Assembly (NCBI GenBank): GCA_902806595.1
Contig: CADCXC010000013.1
Span: forward strand, 496,001 to 560,000
Direction of reading: 5' to 3'
DNA: 64,000 nucleotides
From: Pyrenopolyporus hunteri
Lineage: Eukaryota; Ascomycota; Sordariomycetes; Xylariales; Hypoxylaceae
Shown: positions 1-10,997 of the stretch, piece after piece
Layout of the letters: the number at the start of each line of letters is the position of its first letter
How positions within the stretch are numbered: position 1 is the first letter of the stretch
The notes under the pieces: generated by a model
Told to the model about the DNA's origin: nothing
The model's input: only the letters and a program-made list of their open reading frames with translations
Database searches by the model: none
Made by a program: the position numbers and the translations under genes

Positions 1-901
1 CTGAAGGATTGCATCGTCATCGACGGTATCATCGCCCAGCTCACAGTATAGAGCATTAAGCCTACTGAGAATATGATCATATGACGGGAAAGTTGTCCCG
101 AGAACTTGCTTCAGAGCTGCAGACTTGAGATCCTTGTCATGATTGCCTTCAAGTTGAGCGGTACGGTCGTCGATTTTCTCTTCTAATAAACGTATCTTCA
201 TGATTGTTAGGGTCAACAGTTATCGAATCATTCAAGACCTAATACGTACCTCCGACCTAAGTAGGTCTTTTTTCCGCGAGAGCGCGGTGATCTTTTGCTC
301 TAATACGGGCGAATCCTCGCTGGACTCCTGGAGTCGCTGCATATTGGATACGCTCCGCCGAACGTAATCCTTGTATTTCAAGACGAGCTTCTCAAGGACA
401 TTGTTGTGTTGATTGATGTCGTGAATAGCAGTCTTGATTAAATCATGATCTACCGTCTTTTGGCTCGCCGTAGGCGAGGTTTGGGGGAAAACGTCTACAT
501 CGTCGTTAGTCTGTCTTTGTCGGTTGCCTCGCTTAGCCGAATATAGCGTATTTAGACTATAGCATAAGTTAGCGAAAACCTATCTATATTTGAGGAGAAT
601 TTTCCGGTGTGGCGTACTATTTCAACTCGTCTTCTGATAATACACCAAGAGGGCCGTTGGATTCCATCAAGGCTACTAGGCGAGCCCATTCAGATGAAAA
701 GTCGTTGCAGATGAAAGTCTGAAGTAGATTCATTTGGCTTTCACTCGTAGCATGTAGAGCTTCACACACTTGATCGAAGAGACGCATCTCAGTTTCTGAC
801 AGAGACCGAAGACCGGCCATCATGAGGTACCAGAAGAGAAGTGTGCAGATTAGGGTGGAACTTGAGTATACCTGGAACATATTAGCTGCTTGATTTTGCA
901 T
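1..901 (-). CDS. Unknown coiled-coil protein, 3' part cut by window edge
   Basis: I do not recognise this gene. Three exons join in frame on the minus strand: 901-618, 556-250 and 195-1, continuing off the left edge. Introns of 61 nt (donor GTACGC, acceptor CTATAG) and 54 nt (donor GTACGT) separate them. The visible 262 residues begin with a hydrophobic stretch (about residues 8-30, including LICTLLFWYLMMAG) that could be a membrane anchor or buried helix. A polar linker follows. From about residue 120 a charged helical region with heptad character (VLEKLVLKYKDYVRR, then KKDLLRSEIRLLEEKIDD) suggests a coiled coil. The start was set at the first ATG of the open frame; an upstream exon cannot be excluded. 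Function unknown. Confidence 0.6.
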
Positions 902-3683
902 AGAGCTATGACTTATGGTCTACATGATAAGGGGTAATAGGGGTTATAGGTAATTTTTGAGGTTGGGGTAAGGGAGAATGTTGTGAGAGCGACCTAGCGC
1001 CAGCCTCTGGTGGCGGAAATACATACAATCCTTAGAAGCTGGTTATCTCCGAGACGTCGAATTGACGCAGCCAGGGATCTCCCATGAAGGATTGATGCTG
1101 GAAAGTGTAACAGCCTTCTAAGATTGACGAGGGACACCCGTTCTAGAACGGGGCGGTTGAGGGGGGATTCTCGATTTAGAGACTCGAACGGCCTTCATCT
1201 GACGGCGAAAAAAATGAAAGACAGGCGGCAGAATAGACAAGTAGAGCCGAAGAGCTAGGTCGGCGATATGAAGCTTGAAAGTTGATGTATTACAACATTG
1301 ACCGCTTCGTCCGAGGAGGTTGGTCTAGACTGGGCCGAAGAGTCGGAGGGATTGGATGATCGAGTTCCAATTATGAGGATTGGAATTGAACGGCCATTGG
1401 CCGCTGCGGCTCCATGATCACCAGGACAATCCAAAGAGAACAAGCTTATTGATTATATGTGCACTAGTTTACTGTAGTAGCTCGTTTCACGGTATTGGGT
1501 ATACGGCGCGCGTAGAAGAGAACGAAAAACGCTAGAAAATACCTATTGATCGTTCGCTTCTAGGCTGTTTACTTTGAACGGAATACGGAGAGGAATTGAT
1601 TCAATGTTGTAGATGGAAAATAATGTCCCTCAGGTATCGCGCAGATGTATAATTGATATTTAAAGCGGGACCAGGGAAGGGATGTTCGTTAGTCGCATTA
1701 AAGAACATCTTAAGCGTTTATGTATCAAGAAGGAAAGGGATGCCATAACCCGAAATAGGTCCCTACCTAGGTCCCTTGGTAAGTAATGAATATTAAAATT
1801 ATCCCAGATCCAAGTTAACTTTTAAAATATCTAAAAATAAAATGCCTACTTGAATAACCTAAGTCTTGTTTGATTTTACCTTTATCTTAATGAAATCACT
1901 TCTATATTAACCGTCCTCAAAACATGGATATGCATGCCTTGAATCCCTTACGTAAGGCTCGAGGCTCGATATATGAATAAGCTTCGCCCCTCTACGGCCC
2001 TTCTGTGCCCCTCCCTTGGTGGGGATCTAGTTCTGCCCTCCATCTCCATTTCTTTCTTTTTTTGACCTTAACAAGCTTAGAGCTTACCAAGCCAATCATC
2101 AAACGGCGGCACCAGCACCAGTACGTCTTCATACAAGTTATAACACAAGAGTCTTTTCTGGGCCAGAGCCGCAAGCAGCCGTTGGGCAACCTATACTTGC
2201 ATCAAGTCGCAAAGAGCACCAACATTCACACCCGCACACGCCCGCACTTACGCACTCGCAGACAGAAAAAGCCTCAATGGCGATCACTACGTCTTCTGAA
2301 AATAGAGACTGACATTGGGGCTATCTCGAGCAGTGTAGTGTCAGGCAAGACTTTGATGCTGGCCAACGTATTCAGCATCACCTGTGAACCCTATAACGTA
2401 TGATTCGGTATCATTGCGAGAGGCGCCGGCAGGGCTGGAGCAACTACAATACGCCATGCGCTTCTCGGTAACAGGGCAGTGGTGTTGCACATTACATGTT
2501 TGTCCCCCTAACCTAACCTCACCCACCAGAACACAGATAGACAACTAGGGCGCACAGAGACCATGACCTTGGGCCTTTAGAAGTGACGCTATCGGAATGA
2601 TACGGACTCCCTGGAGTTCGAAGACGAGCATGTCCTGCTTAAGAGGACTCCTGACTCTGTTCCATCCACGTCCAGAACAGTTCGCATTGCCCGTGCTTGT
2701 CTCATACGCTGTGTTTGCAAGCAAAGCGCCCTGAATGGCTCTTCTCTAAACTGTGCCACCCCCAATCCAGCGGTCAATCACTTCTCTTCCTAAAATGGGA
2801 CACGAGTTCTGCTTTATCGTAGAAAAAAGCCATCTCGAAAGCCCGGTCCTGGGAAATCACCGCCACCCAGTTCTCCATGCCCCATTGCGGGTTTGTCAAA
2901 AGTCTGCTTCCAACCTAGTCTCACTTGCTTTGGATGGTCCGCAACAACCTTGATATCAAATGGGGAAAACTGCAAACCGACGTACATGGAAAAAGTTTCT
3001 AGCCATTCATCTTGCTCGGAATGTCCCAGCACGCCGTTAGACACCGGTCATGCGTTTGCATGCGCCTGTGCCGTCCCGCCGCCGCTTTACCTTCCCGTAG
3101 GTAAGGTAAGGTAGGTAGCTGTGCCAAAACTGACAGCGCCGAACGTACCGACGTCCAGACGCCAGAAGCGGTGACAGATATAATTCGAGGTTGGGGGTGC
3201 TAGTCGTGTTCCAGGTATTCCTTTTCTGTTCTGTGCTCCTTAACTCGTCCGCAGAGACTGTCTTCCATTCTCGTCGTCGTTGCACCCACCAGGACCCGCC
3301 CGGTTGCCTACTTGCCTGACCAGATACGCGAGACGTCATGGCACCATATCTTTATACCGTTCGGGCACAGCTACCGTCGACCCCGATTCCCATGTCTGTA
3401 TTCTTCGGATGATTCTCAGGGGTTTGTGTAATCATGAGTCTGCCATGTGTTCGTCTGTGAAAACATTGGAAACCTGGATCCTAGTTGTCTACGTTGAGCA
3501 ATCGTCCCGAGTCAGGTAGCTTTACATATCACCGTCCAGATCTAGTATTTATCTTAGTCGTTCCTGTCACTGCTGCCCGGTATCCTTATTACTTCAAGAC
3601 ATCAAACCCTCTTGCTTCATCTCCCCCACTACATGTCTTTCCCTCCCGTTATGTCTTTGTGCCCCATCTGAGCAAACGGCGTC
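902..3683. other. Intergenic region, no supported gene
   Basis: About 2.8 kb without a gene I can support. Several ORFs of 60-130 codons occur on both strands but lack domain character and overlap one another. A TAGGTA-rich short repeat lies near 3098-3118. The last few hundred bases, with pyrimidine-rich stretches, probably include the promoter and leader of the LrgAB-like gene that starts at 3684. Confidence 0.5.
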
Positions 3684-5416
3684 ATGATCACTCTCATCCA
3701 ACAGCTCTGTAGGAGTCTCCGGGCACAGGCAACTTCGAGAAGGTATCAAGATGTTGGGATTGGGCTTGCCTTCATCATACTGAACCAACTTATCATCATT
3801 CCTATTCAGATCGTGCTTAATTTCCACTCTATTAACCTCCCTGCTTCGATCCTAGTAATGCTTCTCTCCTCCTTCCTCATGATACTCGCGAACTATATTC
3901 ACGACGGCACGGCACAACTATACGATGACCACATTCGTGGACCGGCCGATTTCCTCGGGCGTCACATGTCCTTTGGATTCGTAGCATCATTCATAATGCT
4001 GAACAGAGATCACATATCCGATGCTGTTGAGGTCCCCAAGGTTGCCGGGGCCTTCGGTAAGGCGTCAAGAAGGCATTCTCCTTTACAATATCATACTAAC
4101 ATAAGCTAGTTATAACCACACTTATAAGCTATATCGCCTCGTTCTTGGTCGCCTCAGGTAGCTTCAGGCTTGAAAAACAAGCCCGGAGCCAACGAAAGAA
4201 GATCACCGATCTCGAAAGCTGCAACAAATCTTGGCCCAGCCCTCCTACAGCATGGCCAGCCCCGCCAATAAATACGGGCTCGAAGCCTTTGGCACCATTG
4301 TCTCGGATTAGCATGGCTCTGGTCAATGGATCTATTCCTTCAATCGAGTCGTCGAAGAGTGCTTCAGCATCACAATTCATAGACCTCATTATCCGCTCTG
4401 CTCCTCTTTGGATTTGCGTCTTCCTCCTTATTCTGGTCGGGGTGCCGGTGTATTTCGCGACTACCTATGAGGCACCGTTCGAAGCCCTCTGCTTCGTGCT
4501 ATTCTGGACTGTATCCGTGCAGTTCCAGAGGTCTCTGAAGTGCTCATGCCGTCTCCTACGATTCCCACGCCTGAGGTCGACTTTGGTCGTATTCGCTAAT
4601 CCGGTCCTGGTTACGTGGGCTCTTGGTACGACCTACCTTTGGATTAAGACGGCTTACACCGAGCGTGATATTGGCACTATCGTTACCGAGTTTCGCAGAC
4701 ACGACACGTTGACCGAAGGGATAGTTGCCATCGCAGAAGGCGGCAGTTTAGTAGGCCACATCGGTGCGGGTGATTTGGCCGGTCCAATATTGGATGCTGG
4801 CATTGTTTGCTTGGGATTTAAGATGTTCGAATATCGAAAGGAGCTGTGGGAAAGCCTTTTCACGGTATTTACTACCTGTGCCGTGCTCGCTGTGATAAAC
4901 GTCTTCATCAACGTCCTTGTCGCTCGTGCATTGGGCTTACCAGTGGGTGATGCCATAGCTTTCGCCGCTCGGTCCGTCACAATTGCTCTAGGGGTACCTG
5001 CGATCCAGACCCTTGGCGGCAGCACCACGCTTATGGGCGCAATGGTAATATTCGGCGGGATCATCTTCCAGATGGCTGGGGACTGGCTGTTCTCGCTTAT
5101 CCGGATCGATGCCCGGGAGTGTCGGCGGATACCGGAAGAAATCAGTAGCAGTGATCCGGATCGGATTAGGGCTATGGTGCCATTGAACGAGAAGGAACCT
5201 CAGCAACGGAACACCGGGACTGACAACGCGGTCGTTGCGGCTGGTGTCACGGTGGGCATCAATGCAGCGGCAATGGGTACAGCGTACCTAATCGAGCGGG
5301 ACTCAAGGGCTACTGCATATTCCGCGTTGTCGATGACGGTATTTGGGGCTTTGACCGTAACACTGGCGGCGCTTCCAGGTGTCGCAGAAACTATAGCTTC
5401 TATAGCGTCGAGATGA
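3684..5416 (+). CDS. LrgA-LrgB fusion membrane protein (PLGG1-like)
   Basis: Two exons, 3684-4056 and 4110-5416, joined across a 53-nt intron (donor GTAAGG, branch ACTAAC, acceptor GCTAG), give 559 residues. The N-terminal third is LrgA/CidA-like: a hydrophobic helix pair, then a segment with GRHMSFGFVASFIML and a further helix. The C-terminal half is LrgB-like, with ARSVTIALGVPAIQTLGGST followed by GAMVIFGGIIFQMAGDWLF and a late GINAAAMGTAYLIERDS block, matching the order of the bacterial LrgB family. Bacterial LrgA and LrgB are separate proteins. The plant chloroplast glycolate/glycerate carrier PLGG1 is the best known fused form, so a small organic acid transport role is plausible but inferred. 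A polar insertion (about residues 145-205) separates the halves. Expected to be a multi-pass membrane protein; the membrane is unknown. Confidence 0.8.
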
Positions 5417-6752
5417 GGCGTGGGCTGTGGACTTGGGAGCCCCAATTAGAGATTACGATGATAGATGAGACACGAGACGACTTGAACGTTGCATGGGAAT
5501 ATTGGGCATAGCAAACGATACCACTACATATTTGACGATAGACATGGTCACACGAAGCAGTAGCTCGCTCGCGATGGATTTGTTGATTTCGATAGCTTTT
5601 GTGGACGTAAATTGAGCATGCTTCTGAGTTTTCTCCCTATTATGATATCATAGCTATCATTGTGTCCCCAACGGGATCGCGATTGTCGAACCGACTCGCG
5701 CATTCTTGTGAGATGGAGCTTTTTGAAAGCTTCAACCTGGACCCTTTCGCCCTATGATATTCGCAGCTGAGACGTGACGTGACGAGGCAGAAGTGCCGCG
5801 ACGATAATCGATAGCCAATTCGCTTAATCGTGTGTTCTGGCGTGAGGTAAACGTCTGGTTCATCCGCCGCATCGTCGATCCCGCGGCATACATATGCGAC
5901 TATATACGTGCTTTGCCTCATCCTCGCAACGTCGCACGGCCTAGCGCATCTCGTGGGTGTAAGCGGCGGGGCTTTAGGCTTTCCTACCGCGACGACTTTT
6001 CGAGTTCTCTATAGGAGTCAGTACATCTGGATCGGTTCCACATGTTCCAGCTTGCGTTTGGTTCGTCGGGCTGGGCTATGATCCGTAATGGATATTCGGA
6101 TCCGTATTATAATTTGATAATTATATACTCCCTTCGCGGTTCAATGTGCCAGTCCGTAGCGTGATAATTCAATAGAAGCTACTGCTATTAAATAGCTCAA
6201 AAACGCTTATAGTTGACGGTAGTTTAGAGGTCATTCACATGTGGGTATCATCCATCATCAATAATTCTTTTATGTGGATTTCAATCGACTTCGAGGCTAC
6301 GATTCAACTTAACTGGTATCTGAGGCATCCTTACGATCTGAAGGTGTGATTCTGATTGTTGGTGACGGGCAGTTACGTTTCACAAACCAGCTACCCCTCT
6401 ATCATAAAGCCTTGAGAGTACCACTCATAGAGGCTCGACCTTGAAAATATTCTGGGAAACTAGAGTCGTTCTTATGAAGCTCGGGGCCTGGTAGGGAGTC
6501 GGCTACGGTGTAGTATTTAGCTATTAAGGGACTGAAAATGTCGACTAGCTAGGGTTAGGAGAAGTCGCGAAATCAAATGCCACCCTTTTTTTGGTAACAC
6601 GGGCATTGAACGGCTCTCAGCGCCCCATTTACTCTATACAGAGGAATGAAGCTTGCTGGCCCATTCCCTGGACGCAATGCTCGGCTAATCCCAGATGTAC
6701 TCCTTGACTAAGAGAAAGCCTACGTCTTCCTGCCGCCGACACATACCAACGC
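5417..6752. other. Intergenic region between convergent genes
   Basis: This region lies between the 3' ends of the LrgAB-like gene and the PIN1 gene, so it should hold both terminators. ORFs here are short and without recognisable content. I see no RNA gene or repeat. Confidence 0.5.
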
Positions 6753-7397
6753 TTACACCAATCTCTCGATTAGATGTAATCCGCTTGCCGTCTCCACGAT
6801 GCCACTCATCTGGCCCGGCTGCAGCGCAAAGGCAGCCTCTTCGAACTCCTTTTGCATGTCTCCCTTCCCAAAGTACCCCAAGTCGCCTCTCTTCCTGGCC
6901 GAGCTGCAGTCGCTTTCGGTCATGGCGATCTCTCCGAGCGTGACGGCGCCACTCTTAATCTTCTGCTCGTGGCTCTTGATGATGGCCATTGCTTCCTCCT
7001 TGGTTCGGGTGATGTGGCTCTCGCGCCAGCTGGCGGGTCGTCGGCTATCACGGTGTTTCACCAATAGGTGGGCCGCGCGGATTTTACCCTCGGGGTGGCT
7101 AGTGGTAGAGATCTGGGATGAGGAGGAGTGGTGAGTGGCCATGTACTTCTTCAACTTCTCAGTGTCGGTGCCCGTTGGCGGCTCCCATCGCGAGATCTTC
7201 TCGCTTGCGTTGAAATAGTACGGGAGGTTCTTGGAGTTGCTGTGACGAACTTCCCAGTTGGGCGGTAATCCTGAGTCATCCTGGTAGCGGAAGTTGTTAG
7301 CGGTTATGTTTTATATGGTTGGCGTATGGTGTATTGAGTGTTGTAGAAAGAATTTACGCCGCCGATTCTTCCGCCGAGCTTAAGACTAACTTACCAT
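6753..7397 (-). CDS. ESS1: Pin1/Ess1-type peptidyl-prolyl isomerase
   Basis: Parvulin isomerase acting on phospho-Ser/Thr-Pro bonds; in yeast Ess1 acts on the RNA polymerase II tail. The model has two exons. The start codon alone (7397-7395) is followed at once by a 114-nt intron (7394-7281, donor GTAAGT, acceptor CTACCAG), then exon 7280-6753. The 176-residue product has a WW domain near residues 5-38 (LPPNWEVRH, PYYF, SRWEPP). The isomerase domain contains the phosphate-binding basic pair R81 R82, K76, S85 and active-site Cys126 in TESDCSSA, and ends SGLHLIERLV. Length fits the family (163 in human, about 175 in fungi). It is head to head with RPB9 across about 1.3 kb. The one-codon first exon is required because no other ATG lies in frame before the WW domain. 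Confidence 0.93.
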
Positions 7398-8685
7398 GTT
7401 GGTTGATGTGTGATACGAAGATTACTGCCTTAATAATGAGGGCCCTCGGTGGTAGTATTAAATCCTGCTCTTTGCTATATTGATACCGGACAGATTACTG
7501 GTCGAGGTGGATGTTGATCTAGGTTGAAGAATGAGTGAATGATGTTTCTGATGTTTACTTTCAACGGGGCTTCTTCACCTTGAAAAAATAAAAAAAAACA
7601 AGGTAGAGAGGGGGTCCGTGCAATTGAAAGACTACGAAAAGCGATGGGTTCGACCCTTTTTTTCCCTTCTCTCTCTTCCTCTAGGAAATTGGATACTTGA
7701 ACGAGGTTGCCCTTAACTCCCCTTTATTATTAGGGGGGACGGGAGAAGCGAGTGGCGGGTGGTGTTGGCGTTGCTGTGGTGTCGAGTTCCGGAGTGGTTG
7801 ATGATGTAGTGATTTGATTTGAGCTTGCTTGCTTAAAGGGACTGAAGCTTAGTACGTAACTACCGTCCCTGACATTAGGTAAGAACGGATCACGAGGATG
7901 CTGCTGGTTGAGCGGGGCAACCTAACTTGACGACGGAATTGAGGTATGAAACGCGGGGTGGCTAATCCCCTTAGCGTAACCTAGATACGTTGATCTAAAC
8001 CTGTTTTAGATGATAGAGTTAGCTACCTAGCTATGTACCTTTCTAGGTAATATAGGTAATTAGGTACCTTTACTGTGAAGATACATGAGTCATACTGTCT
8101 GTCTGCATCATCTGACGGGTCAACCAATCAGAAACTTGCTCTATACCAAACTTAACTTCGTACCTATGTACATACAATGAAAAAAAAGAAAAAAAAAGGC
8201 ACGGTTGCCTGTTATGCTTTCTCAGCTAACAATGCGTGGCTTGATTACCAGGATATTAAGACTTTGGCGCCAAGACAAGCGCGGAATCTAGAATGCGCTA
8301 TTCCTCTTCGATAGTTTTGGTCAGCACTACGTACCTCTTTAGATCCAGAAGCTCGGCCGACCTTGACTAAGTTCTTTTTCCATCTTTGATCAACTTTACC
8401 GATTACGAAACGCAGGCCACCAGACAATATCCGACTCTCAACATTCACTCTTCCAACTCTCTACGCGTGTCACCACCTCACTGATCGGCTCTCTGGTGGC
8501 ACTTCAGAATTATCGCAAAAAAAGTACATAAGCAGGATCTCCCTTCAATAGGAAAAGGGGTCTATTCCATATCATAACTACTCAAACGTCCCTTGGCCTC
8601 CGAAACTCTCGTCGCATCCTTACGATTACTTAGTTCCATCAGACATCTAATACCTATCACAAAGAGCGAGCGTTATCAAATCAAC
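7398..8685. promoter_or_regulatory. Divergent promoter region between PIN1 and RPB9
   Basis: A head-to-head intergenic region of about 1.3 kb. It holds A-rich tracts near 7584-7600 and 8176-8200, a pyrimidine run near 7650-7685, and a cluster of TAGGTA/ACCTAG short repeats at about 8020-8070. I do not see a defined operator, and the ORFs here are not convincing. Confidence 0.45.
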
Positions 8686-9846
8686 ATGTCGTCGCCGGCT
8701 CCAAGTCATGACGGCGATGCTCCAAAGAGCAACCAAGAGCAGATCACCTTCCGCTTCTGCTCTGAGTGTTCCAACATGCTGTACCCCAAGGAAGATGAGG
8801 ATGCCCACAAGCTCCAGTTCACTTGCCGCACTTGCCAGTACACCGAAGAGGCTACGTCTTCCTGCGTGTTCCGCAATGTTATTAACAATGCGGCCGGCGA
8901 GACAGCGGGCGTGACCCAGGACGTGGGATCGGACCCTACGGTTCGTAATCATGTTTCCTCTCCTACCCCTCCGCATCATCCCTCTCCCCTTTCCCCTGTC
9001 ACCACCCCTACCACCGCCCCTACCTCTGCCGATAGCAACTTGGCTGTCTGTCTGAGATGTGGCGTGACTCTCCTCCATTGCGATTGGTGTAAAGACCCTG
9101 CGTCGGTCGAGGAATACAATGACTTCGTCGCACATCATCCGGATTACGCTGTCACGAGAACTCTGGACTCCCTAAGCCTCGCGAGTTATTGGGCCGCTCA
9201 GAACGACGACGAGAAGGCTGCGTGGGCGGACGAATTCGCTTCATGTGGGGAATTAGCCATCACCAACATCGCCAATACCACCGAGGATAAGGATAGCCTT
9301 TCCTTTTTCCTCCCTAACTACAATTCACTCATGCCTTTGGATGCCGATCCTCCCGAGGCACTCGAGGATCCTTCGGAGTATGAGGACATATCGATATCCT
9401 ATGCCGAGTTCTCTTCTTTCTTTGGGCGTGATATGATCCCCGGATCCCTCCCCCTGATCAAGAATAGTCGGCCGTTCTAGCATATTCCTGCTTTTCTCCG
9501 CCGAACAGACAGACAGCCAAGTGGGATATATACAGCATACGCCGGACGTCTTTCCCAGCACAGGGCACCCAGCTATGGGGAGCATGCATTGTATGTATTC
9601 TCTGTTGCTGAGCCTAGTGCTGACGCCTTGTTTTTCCGGCATTTAGCTCCCGCGGTCCAATAAGACCTGCCCCGTTTGCAAGCACGACGAAGCGGTGTTT
9701 TTCCAGTCACAGCAGAGAAGTGCCGAAACAGGCATGGTGAGTTGCCCAACATCCTTGCCACTCGATTGGTGAAAATTGTATACCTAACTAGCCGTTGACA
9801 GAAACTCTTCTATGTGTGCTGCGAATGTGGCCACATATTCCAGTAA
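8686..9846 (+). CDS. RPB9: RNA polymerase II subunit RPB9
   Basis: Small zinc-ribbon subunit of RNA polymerase II, involved in start-site selection, fidelity and TFIIS response. Exons 8686-8940, 9647-9736 and 9802-9846 give 129 residues. The first ribbon uses C25, C28, C47 and C50. The second uses C93, C96 (TCPVCKHDEAVFFQSQQRS) and C121, C124 (FYVCCECGHIFQ). The junction DVGSDPT/LPRSNKTC reproduces the conserved fungal RPB9 core, which fixes both splice sites. Intron 2 is an ordinary 65 nt (GTGAGT). Intron 1 is 706 nt with a weak donor (GTTCGT) and, unusually, stays open in frame for 179 codons (separate entry). ATG 8686 is preferred over the longer upstream open frame because the family starts close to the first ribbon. 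Confidence 0.95.
8941..9480 (+). other. Long in-frame open reading frame inside RPB9 intron 1
   Basis: The reading frame of RPB9 exon 1 continues past its donor for 179 codons to a TAG at 9478-9480, wholly inside the 706-nt intron. The translation starts with a Pro/Ser/Thr-rich segment, then a CX2C-X6-CX2C knuckle (CLRCGVTLLHCDWC), then an acidic, serine-rich tail with aromatic motifs such as YAEFSSFFGRD. Its first in-frame ATG is late (about 9330), so independent translation from AUG is unlikely. Either retention of the intron makes a 264-residue RPB9 form with an alternative second zinc knuckle, or the frame is a chance opening in a long intron. Codon content looks protein-like, but I cannot prove expression. 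Confidence 0.45.
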
Positions 9847-10435
9847 CTATGGTCCCCGTAAGGCAATTTTCATGGGGTGTCTGGTTTCAGTACATATGCA
9901 GGGACTTCCCATACGACAATAACCGTCGCTTATGGTATTACATGGACTCGGCGTTTTCAAGCGGTTCTACGAGGGTCTCTCGAGAAACGTCCCTGGCAAG
10001 GGACTCGGTGTTTTTATTTGGGGGAGCATAGCAATCAATACGTCTTTATTTCGTGTCAAAGTCACACTTACGTGCCGTACACCTGTTACTAGATTTACAC
10101 GTACGAGTACCGCTAGAGCATAATCACGCCGTGCGTATTAATCTGCAACACTTGAACGTTTGGCAAATTCGTTGTTCCCAAGGGTAGCCCCCGATCGTCG
10201 ACGTTGTACGCGGGCTATTTACTGAATACTGCTATACCCACCGAAAACCCTCGAGGTGCGTACGGGTCTATAGCGTAGTGCATGATTCGTACAACTCCCC
10301 AAAGATTAGAGCCAATGAATTCCCTATCATTCCCTAGAACTGTATGGACGTATTTAACTGGTATTGGGTTGTTACTTTAACGCTACTGACGCTCTTATAA
10401 CGACGCAGGATTTAACTCTTATTCGACCGTGCCGT
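9847..10435. other. Intergenic region between convergent RPB9 and uL14m
   Basis: A 0.6 kb region between two converging 3' ends. I see no gene or repeat; both terminators should lie here. Confidence 0.5.
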
Positions 10436-10997
10436 TTATGCGTGAGCCGGCGCCATACTCAAGATCTTGCTCCAGCCGCGCCTCCTCAGCTCCGCACCGA
10501 CGACGCCGTTGACGCGAGTACCTATGGGGTCCCCGGACTTGTTGATGAGCACGCAGGCGTTATCGTCGAAGCGAACGACGCTGCCGTCGGGGCGCTGGAC
10601 CTGCTTTCGGGTGCGTACGACGATGGCGTGTCGGATGTCGCCACGCCGCACCTTGTTCGCGGCGGTGGCGGCGCCCATACCGGCTTCGCTGGCGTTCCGC
10701 TGCTTCTGGACGATAGCTACTATTCTGTCACCTACGGAGGCCCGGTTTAGTGACTAGGAGTCCATAGGGGAGGGGGGAAGTCGGCGGAGGTATATGACGG
10801 ATGGGATTGACGGGAGGAGCTGGACGTACCGATTGTCGCGTGCCTCTTCTGGCCGACAACAAGGGCGCATTCGACTATGGCGGCTCCGGAGTTGTCGATG
10901 CAGTTAAGCATCGTCTATTTTGATTTTCCTCGGGGTTAACGGTTGGATATAATGTGAAATTCTCGAAACGCTGCTGAATTACCTTGAGCTGAATCAT
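10436..10997 (-). CDS. MRPL38: Mitochondrial ribosomal protein uL14m
   Basis: Large-subunit mitochondrial ribosomal protein of the uL14 family (MRPL38 in yeast), which binds rRNA near the subunit interface. Exons 10997-10983 (only MIQLK), 10914-10830 and 10731-10436 give 131 residues. Introns are 68 nt (10982-10915) and 98 nt (10829-10732). Recognisable uL14 blocks in order are MIQLK/TMLNCIDNSGA, GDRIVAIVQKQR, RRGDIRHAIVVRTRK, the signature RPDGSVVRFDDNACVLI and GTRVNGVV. The acceptor at 10732 is preferred to the AG at 10725 because only the former restores GDRIV without a stop. Length fits bacterial uL14 (about 123). It is head to head with SET9. Confidence 0.93.

Noticed and set aside
4654..5064. 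136-codon minus-strand ORF
   Set aside because: Lies wholly opposite the LrgB-like half of the gene at 3684-5416 and has no independent features.
8647..9138. 163-codon minus-strand ORF rich in Arg and Gly
   Set aside because: It is the shadow of RPB9 exon 1 and the pyrimidine-rich intron start.
9646..9646. Reading the 295-codon frame from 8593 as the main protein
   Set aside because: The conserved RPB9 second zinc ribbon is found only by splicing to 9647 and 9802, so the spliced model is primary and the long frame is at most an isoform.
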